Below are positions 51,508-54,359 of a stretch of DNA of 54,359 bases, one piece after another. The notes below the pieces were generated by a model. It did not search any database. It saw only the letters and a program-made list of their open reading frames with translations, and had not been told where the DNA came from. This stretch comes from Byssovorax sp. (lineage in GTDB: Bacteria > Myxococcota_A > Polyangia > Polyangiales > Polyangiaceae), in NCBI GenBank assembly GCA_025362495.1, contig JANYGI010000226.1, forward strand, positions 1-54,359, read 5' to 3'. Within the stretch, counting starts at the first letter, position 1; each line of letters opens with the position of its first letter. The position numbers and the translations under genes were made by a program.

Positions 51508-51921
51508 TCACGTTCCTTTGAGGCTACCGATACCGAGCGAGCCATCGTTGCGGCGAGGCGCGCCGCGGGTGGGGGCTCTGGCTCCAGCGCTCGGCTTATC
51601 GCCCGCTGCGCCCGTCTTGCCCTCGGCCGCGGCCTCGAGCCCGACGATGGGGCCTTGCTTGTTGACGTATGTGGCGATGTTCTTGTCGAACACCGGGTTG
51701 TTCCGCCGGATCCACTCGAGCACCATCATGGCATGCTCGGTCTCCTCGTCGCGGTTGTGCTCGAGCACGGCGCGGAGCTCGGGATCCTGGGTGGCCCCCG
51801 CCCTCTGCTGATACCAGTCGACGGCCTCCAGCTCCTCCATCAACGAAGAGATCGCGCGGTGCAGATCCTTCGTGGGCTCGGAGATCAGCTCGAGGGGCTC
51901 GTGATACGTGTCGCTTGCCAT
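51508..51921 (-). CDS. Encapsulated ferritin-like protein (EncFtn) with targeting tail
   Basis: 137 residues. A ferritin-like half bundle: LMEELEAVDWYQQRAGATQDPELRAVLEHNRDEETEHAMMVLEWIRR. The Glu in EELEA and the ExxxH pair (EETEH) form the ferroxidase site when two chains meet. After a flexible Gly/Ala/Pro linker the C-terminus GSLGIGSLKGT is the peptide that docks cargo to the shell. The enzyme oxidises Fe(II) and the shell stores the mineral. Its stop is one base from the encapsulin start, so cargo and shell are co-translated. Confidence 0.95.
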   Translation of the reverse strand: MASDTYHEPLELISEPTKDLHRAISSLMEELEAVDWYQQRAGATQDPELRAVLEHNRDEETEHAMMVLEWIRRNNPVFDKNIATYVNKQGPIVGLEAAAEGKTGAAGDKPSAGARAPTRGAPRRNDGSLGIGSLKGT

Positions 51922-51937
51922 CGCTGTTTCCCTTTGC

Positions 51938-52489
51938 TCAGGTGCGCTTCTTCACGTCGGTGACGGCTTGATCGAGATCGGCCATCCGTCGCTCGATCGT
52001 CTTCTTGACAGTCTCGAACGTGGTGGTCGTCGCGGCGTCGATATCGGCCGCGTTGCTCTTCCGCGCTGCCTCGGAGCGAGCCTTGAGGTCCGCGATGACC
52101 TTGTCCGACTCCGCCTTCGAGGTCTTCTTCTCGAGCTTGGCGCGGAGCTCGACCACGTCCTTGTCGAGAGTGTCGAGCTTCTTCGTGGTCGCGTCGCGCA
52201 GATCGGCGCGGGCCTTCATCAGCGCGTCGCCGGCCTCGGCCATCTTCTTCTCGGCGACGGCGTCGACGGCGTCGATCTTCTTCGCGCCGTCCTGGGCCAG
52301 CTTGGCGGTGTCGTCCGCCGCCTTCTGCTGGACCTCGGCCGCCTTCTTGTTCGTGTCGGCCGCGACCTCGGCGATCTTCTTGTCGGCCTCGATCCGGGCG
52401 GCCTCGGCCTCTTTCATCTTGTCCTCGGGCGAGTTGCACGCGGCGAGGGTCAAGGCGGCTCCAGTGAGGAGAATACGTACGTTCCACAT
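51938..52489 (-). CDS. Coiled-coil lipoprotein
   Basis: 183 residues. A lipoprotein signal ends in LAAC. The mature part is an almost unbroken charged coiled coil, with heptads such as KMKEAEAARIEADKKIAEVAADTNKKAAEVQQKA and DLRDATTKKLDTLDKDVVELRAKLEKK. It resembles periplasmic spacer or lpp-like proteins more than any enzyme. It lies 16 bp upstream of the ferritin-like gene and could be in the same transcript. No function is known. Confidence 0.7.
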   Translation of the reverse strand: MWNVRILLTGAALTLAACNSPEDKMKEAEAARIEADKKIAEVAADTNKKAAEVQQKAADDTAKLAQDGAKKIDAVDAVAEKKMAEAGDALMKARADLRDATTKKLDTLDKDVVELRAKLEKKTSKAESDKVIADLKARSEAARKSNAADIDAATTTTFETVKKTIERRMADLDQAVTDVKKRT

Positions 52490-52591
52490 GAAATGATACC
52501 CTGGTTGAGTCTGGTGGAGAATGCAGGCCGAGCTGAAGCACTCATCGTGCCTCTCGGAGCCCTATCGGCGCCAGTAGCGCTCGGCCTCCGG

Positions 52592-52816
52592 TCAGGCCCG
52601 CTCGCGGTCGCCCTCGTCCGGCGCGGGCGTCGGCGGAATTTCCCGCGGCGGCGCCGGTGCGACCTCGCCGGGATCGTGGGGGACTTCGTCGGGCTTCTGC
52701 CCGGGATCGCCCGGCGTGTGGGGAGTGGGAGTGTCGATCGTGCTGGCCTGTTGCCGGGACGGAGCGCTCGACCCCGGCACCCTCACGCTGCCGTGAATGG
52801 CATTCTCTTCAATCAT
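52592..52816 (-). CDS. Short proline-rich protein of unknown function
   Basis: 74 residues, no membrane segment or Cys. It starts MIEENAIHGSVRVPGSS and is rich in Pro, Glu and Asp to its end PTPAPDEGDRERA; it is probably disordered. AAGGAG lies six bases before the ATG at 52816, which supports a real start. It may share expression with the stress-type genes around it. Little more can be said. Confidence 0.5.
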   Translation of the reverse strand: MIEENAIHGSVRVPGSSAPSRQQASTIDTPTPHTPGDPGQKPDEVPHDPGEVAPAPPREIPPTPAPDEGDRERA

Positions 52817-52850
52817 GTCCTTCTCCTTGGCGCCGGGTAGATCGTCCGGT

Positions 52851-54359
52851 TCACTTCGCCGCGGGCGCGGCTCGATCGAGGATGGTGAACGGCGTACGAC
52901 GGTTGAGGCGGCGGCCCTCCTCGGTGTCGTTGTCGGCCACGGGCGCGTCCTTGCCATAGCCCTTGGCGGTCAGGCGGTCCGCGGCGACACCACGCGTGAG
53001 CAGCTCCTTGCGCACGGCCTCGGCGCGCTTCTGCGAGAGCGTCTTGTTGTACGCCGCGCCGCCGACGGCGTCGGCGTGCCCTTCGATCTCGACCTTGAGG
53101 ATCTCCGGGTGCTCGACCATGACTGCGGCGATCTCGTCGAGGAGCTCCGAGCTCTTGGGGCTGATCGTCGCCTTGTCGAACGCGAACTGGATCTCTTCGA
53201 GGATCTTGATCTCCTTCTGGGTCACGCGAACGAGGCGGGGACAGCCGTTCTTCAGCGGATCAGGATCGGCCTTGCCCTTCTCGAACGGGCAGGCGTCAAG
53301 ATCGTCGCGGATGCCGTCCTTGTCGAAGTCGCCCGGGCAACCGTTGGTCGCGGGGTTGCTCGTCTTGATGCCCTTGATGTCCGGGCAAGCGTCCTGATCG
53401 TCGAAGATGCCGTCGCCGTCACGATCGGTGGGAGGACAGCCGTTCTTCTTCGGATCGGCGTTGGGCGGGCCGGCGACGTCGGGGCAGGCGTCGTCCTCGT
53501 CGAAGATGCCGTCGCTGTCACGATCGCTGCGCGGACAGCCGTTCTTGGCCGGATCCGAGCTCGCCACGCCGGGCACGTCGGGGCAGGCGTCGACGTCGTC
53601 GAGGAAGCCGTCCCGGTCCCGATCGCTCGCGGGACAGCCATTCTTCTTGGGATCGACGTTGGCGATCCCGGGCACGTCCGGGCAGGCATCGACAGGATCG
53701 ATGAACCCGTCGTGGTCGCGATCTCCCGGCGGAGGCTTCTGGGCCGGGGTGTAGGCCAGCATGAACACCCCACGTCGCGTCGCGGTACCGAGCCCGGGGC
53801 CGAACCCGGGGCCGAACCCGATGCCAGCCTCGAAGTCGTCCGTGAAGCGATACCGTACGTCCATCAAGGCCTCGACGTTCGAGTTGTGCTTGTTGACGTC
53901 CGCGAGGACGACCGAAGCGTTGAGCTCCGGCCCGATCTGGAGCTGACGATCATCGCCGAACAGGAAGCCGAAGCCGCCGCCCCAGCGGAGCATCGTCCCC
54001 TGCTGGATATTGTCCCAGAGCTGCGACTTGCGGAACTCGGGGCCCACGGCGCCGGACCACACCATGCGATTCTTGATCAACCCGCCGAGGACGAGCTGCG
54101 GCATCCCGCGCACCTGGCCGTCACTCACGTACGAGCCGGGGGAGCTCGTCGGCAGCCAGACGCTGCCGGCGACGGCGAGCTGGAAGGGATCGCTGTACCC
54201 GCCAAGAACGTTGAGTCGCAGGCCCAGGCGAACATCGCCGAACTCGACCCCGTGCGGCGAGTTGAAGAGCTGGCCGTTGTCGGACGGGCTCTCGCCATCT
54301 TGCACGAAGGCGACGGGGATGTTCACGTTGAAGTTGAGGCGGTGAAAGATGGCGATCGA
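52851..54359 (-). CDS. OmpA-family outer membrane protein with TSP3 repeats (5' end cut off)
   Basis: 502 residues visible, open to the right edge of the window, so the signal peptide and first strands lie outside. The first ~190 residues look like beta-barrel strands (LVLGGLIKNRMVWSGAVGPEF, LRWGGGFGFLFGDDRQLQIGPEL, ALMDVRYRFTDDFEAGIGFGPGFG). Five Asp-rich thrombospondin type 3 units follow (DRDHDGFIDPVDACPDVPG and relatives), then an OmpA domain that grips peptidoglycan: IQFAFDKATISPKSSELLDEIA, EIEGHADAVGGAAYNKTLSQKRAEAVRKEL, GYGKDAPVADNDTEEGRRLNRR. It ties outer membrane and wall. Confidence 0.92.
   Translation of the reverse strand, partial: SIAIFHRLNFNVNIPVAFVQDGESPSDNGQLFNSPHGVEFGDVRLGLRLNVLGGYSDPFQLAVAGSVWLPTSSPGSYVSDGQVRGMPQLVLGGLIKNRMVWSGAVGPEFRKSQLWDNIQQGTMLRWGGGFGFLFGDDRQLQIGPELNASVVLADVNKHNSNVEALMDVRYRFTDDFEAGIGFGPGFGPGLGTATRRGVFMLAYTPAQKPPPGDRDHDGFIDPVDACPDVPGIANVDPKKNGCPASDRDRDGFLDDVDACPDVPGVASSDPAKNGCPRSDRDSDGIFDEDDACPDVAGPPNADPKKNGCPPTDRDGDGIFDDQDACPDIKGIKTSNPATNGCPGDFDKDGIRDDLDACPFEKGKADPDPLKNGCPRLVRVTQKEIKILEEIQFAFDKATISPKSSELLDEIAAVMVEHPEILKVEIEGHADAVGGAAYNKTLSQKRAEAVRKELLTRGVAADRLTAKGYGKDAPVADNDTEEGRRLNRRTPFTILDRAAPAAK
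53240..53730 (-). repeat. In-frame thrombospondin type 3 repeat DNA in the OmpA-like gene
   Basis: Five to six degenerate units of about 100 bp encode the Asp-rich calcium-binding loops of the OmpA-like protein. The recurring words include GGGCAGGC(G/A)TC and ATCGA/ATCGCT clusters. They are protein repeats. Confidence 0.7.

Overview
This is a very GC-rich, gene-dense chromosomal window that looks like a myxobacterium of the Polyangiales (Sorangium/Polyangium side of the Myxococcota). The signs are a MYXO-CTERM-type C-terminal tail, many lipoproteins, thrombospondin type 3 repeat proteins, a eukaryote-like Ser/Thr kinase with a C-terminal membrane segment, an alternative complex III fused to a caa3 oxidase operon, and an encapsulin nanocompartment. 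I count 51 protein genes. No rRNA, tRNA, CRISPR array or insertion sequence is visible, and no gap between genes exceeds about 260 bases.

Layout. (1) 1-11.3 kb, mostly housekeeping and envelope genes: purK-purE, a Thermus-type isocitrate dehydrogenase, a small winged-helix regulator behind a palindrome, lipoproteins, a CHAP/TSP3/MYXO-CTERM surface protein, a fatty acid desaturase-like protein, a JmjC/cupin-like oxygenase and an SGNH hydrolase. (2) 11.4-27.0 kb, the most unusual part: eight radical SAM genes (RS1-RS8) that contain, by my reading, twelve radical SAM modules, plus a free-standing protein with a GYPxCC...PCSxSC signature. That same signature is also fused to RS4. (3) 27.1-28.7 kb: a Ser/Thr protein kinase. 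(4) 28.7-40.9 kb: a tight minus-strand operon, actABCDEF - small membrane protein - SCO-like - coxB-coxA-coxC-subunit IV. It encodes a quinol:cytochrome c oxidoreductase (ACIII) and an A2-type caa3 oxidase. (5) 41.1-54.4 kb: a minus-strand envelope and stress region with a short penicillin-binding transpeptidase, LemA/TPM pair, PP2C phosphatase, GlsB/YeaQ, DUF4230, YtxH, coiled-coil proteins, a Cys-rich lipoprotein, the encapsulin plus its ferritin-like cargo, and an OmpA/TSP3 protein cut by the window edge.

The radical SAM region is the best candidate for an undescribed system. RS1 is three radical SAM modules in one chain (A-B-C). The neighbourhood also carries a separate A-type gene (RS5) and a separate B-C gene (RS3), so the same three-module set appears to be encoded twice, once fused and once split. 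Each module is followed by an auxiliary cysteine pattern, Cys...CxxCx5C. I found no precursor peptide, protease or transporter in the cluster, so the substrate is unknown.

The genes of the cluster alternate in direction, and their convergent ends share small palindromes in which the stop codons themselves are the stem. RS5 seems to have its ribosome binding site inside a 10-bp hairpin, and RS7 looks leaderless. All assignments come from reading the translated sequence for family motifs. Nothing was searched against a database.
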